Positions 12,632-13,678 of a stretch of 13,678 bases of DNA are shown here, in pieces. The first letter of the stretch is position 1. The number at the start of each line of letters is the position of its first letter. The stretch is from UBA1435 sp041663285 (GTDB lineage: Bacteria > Patescibacteriota > Microgenomatia > UBA12405), in the NCBI GenBank assembly GCA_041663285.1, contig JBAZSP010000027.1, forward strand, positions 1 through 13,678. Direction: 5' to 3'. The position numbers and the translations under genes are program-made. The notes under the pieces are model-generated. The model was given only the letters and a program-made list of their open reading frames with translations. It was not told the origin of the DNA and did not search any database.

Positions 12632-13678
12632 TTAAAAGATATTGGCTAGTATCATTTTGTTTTCCGGCAACAAAAATCTTCTTGCCGGTTTTAGTTCGTC
12701 CAAAAATTCAGGTGTATGCGACACAATAATCAACGCTCCTTCGTAATCCTTCAACGCTTCCAGGATTAATCTTTGAGATAAAACATCCAAATAGGTGGTT
12801 GGTTCATCCAAAATCAATAAGTTAAAACTTTGTGCCAAAAGTAGCGCAATCGCCAGTCTTGTTTTTTCTCCACCAGATAGCGTTCCTACTTTTTGAAACA
12901 CCCTATCCCCAGTAAACAAAAATCTTCCCAGCATCGCCCTCAGGCTGCCTTCCGGCAGCCAGCATTTTTCCTTAATCGTTTCCGACATAGTCTTTTGATA
13001 GTCAAACGTTTCAAATTCTTGTGAGTAATACCCAATTTTCAACTTATTATCTCTTATTATTTCTCCGCTATCAGCAGCCAATAGACCCATCAGGATTTTT
13101 ATCAACGTACTTTTCCCGGCCCCGTTTGGTCCTATTAACGCTATCCGTTCTCCCCGTCTAATGTCAAAATTTACCCGATCCAACACCTTCTTGGCGCCAA
13201 AAGATTTGCAAACATTTTTTGCAATTATCGGCATTGATCCCACCCAAACCGGCTCCGGAATTTTGACCTTAATTTTTCTGGCCTCCTGAGGCATTGGCGG
13301 CAAGTTGGCCTCCATCTTTTCTACTCGATGTTGTAAATTCAACCTTTGCCTTACTCCTTTACCTGATTTAAAATGGGCCATTTTTACCAGCCCTTTTTTC
13401 ATCTGGCTTAAATGTTTCTGAAAAGTTTCTGCCTGCCTTTTTAACAGCGCTTCTTTTTCATTCTTAAGTTTTAAATATCCAGAATAGTTGCCGGTATATT
13501 CTTCAATTTTTTTTGTAGATAAATTAATATCTAATATTTTTTCGATGTTATTGTCCAGCAGCTTCAAATCATGTGATATCAGTATTAATGTGTTTGGAAA
13601 ATGTGCCAGCCAGTCCATTACCCACCTCTTCCCATCTGAATCCAAAAAATTTGTTGGCTCATCTAAAAGCAATATTTC
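12632..13678 (-). CDS. ABC-F ATPase, C-terminal 348 residues (cut by window edge)
   Basis: The gene enters from beyond 13678; its start is not in the window. The visible part begins at Walker B of the first ABC domain (EILLLDEPTNFLD), continues with the H-switch LISHDLKL (about 33-40) and a basic helical linker at about 65-125 (the tRNA-interacting linker of ABC-F proteins), then a complete second ABC domain: Walker A GPNGAGKST (183-191), signature LSGGEKTRLA (267-276), Walker B with DEPTTYLD (291-298) and H321. There are no membrane helices. ABC-F proteins act on the ribosome in translation regulation, rescue or antibiotic resistance. The second Walker B reads DEPTTYLD where DEPTNHLD is most common. 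Subfamily cannot be assigned from this half. No arginine- or antibiotic-linked context is visible; the neighbour downstream is serS. Confidence 0.93.
   Translation of the reverse strand, partial: EILLLDEPTNFLDSDGKRWVMDWLAHFPNTLILISHDLKLLDNNIEKILDINLSTKKIEEYTGNYSGYLKLKNEKEALLKRQAETFQKHLSQMKKGLVKMAHFKSGKGVRQRLNLQHRVEKMEANLPPMPQEARKIKVKIPEPVWVGSMPIIAKNVCKSFGAKKVLDRVNFDIRRGERIALIGPNGAGKSTLIKILMGLLAADSGEIIRDNKLKIGYYSQEFETFDYQKTMSETIKEKCWLPEGSLRAMLGRFLFTGDRVFQKVGTLSGGEKTRLAIALLLAQSFNLLILDEPTTYLDVLSQRLILEALKDYEGALIIVSHTPEFLDELKPARRFLLPENKMILANIF

Noticed and set aside
12059..12649. 196-codon plus-strand frame across the serS start and its leader
   Set aside because: It is antisense to conserved serS codons and its serine- and phenylalanine-rich composition is typical of shadow frames.
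1..13678. CRISPR arrays, tRNA or rRNA genes, transposases and phage genes
   Set aside because: No regularly spaced repeats, tRNA-like cloverleaf, rRNA core sequence, transposase or phage structural motif was found on either strand.
1..13678. UGA recoding as in some CPR lineages
   Set aside because: UGA ends serS, the 138-residue protein and the HD gene at expected positions and no conserved protein needs a UGA read-through.

Overview
The window looks like a chromosomal segment of a low-to-mid GC bacterium (about 40% GC by eye). My best guess is a Candidate Phyla Radiation (Patescibacteria) genome, perhaps of the Microgenomates type. The reasons are small lysine-rich proteins, tightly packed genes with 4-16 bp overlaps, several -10 boxes lying 6-8 bp before start codons, a surface deacetylase-like membrane protein of a kind I associate with that group, and short palindromic elements inside conserved genes. 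No marker gene fixes the lineage. The standard code fits; UGA is used as a stop.

Layout: almost everything is on the minus strand. From right to left: the C-terminal part of an ABC-F ATPase cut by the window edge (12632-13678); a hairpin-rich leader that looks like a T-box riboswitch (about 12465-12600); serS; a small calcium-motif membrane protein; a membrane-fused spermidine synthase-like protein; a DUF4342 protein; an HD-domain nucleotidase; queH; an arginine-rich orphan with its own promoter; a RecD/Dda-like helicase; and a secreted deacetylase-like membrane protein broken by a frameshift. The only clear plus-strand gene, rnhB (RNase HII), converges on the last of these with overlapping stop codons. 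Left of rnhB, and divergent from it, come a GNAT acetyltransferase gene broken at a homopolymer, an M3-family oligoendopeptidase, a Crp/Fnr regulator with a good promoter, and a PPC/DUF296 protein. The leftmost ~190 bases hold no convincing gene.

The most interesting signals are not genes. A 47-bp double-hairpin element occurs twice (201-247 and 2220-2266). The copies differ at six positions, two of which are a compensatory A-T to G-C change in a stem, and each copy has its own different outer inverted repeat. One copy sits at a stop codon; the other is translated in frame inside the M3 peptidase. A second, unrelated GC-rich palindromic insert of about 18 codons is translated inside RNase HII. 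Together they suggest small palindromic elements that spread through this genome and are tolerated inside proteins, comparable in idea to the Rickettsia palindromic elements.

The serS leader has a T-box-like UGGC bulge that matches the expected tRNA-Ser acceptor end, and a short stem whose terminal loop is the serine codon UCC. This would fit an ultrashort-stem T-box. Two genes are interrupted at homopolymer runs, so sequencing error must be excluded before either is called a pseudogene.
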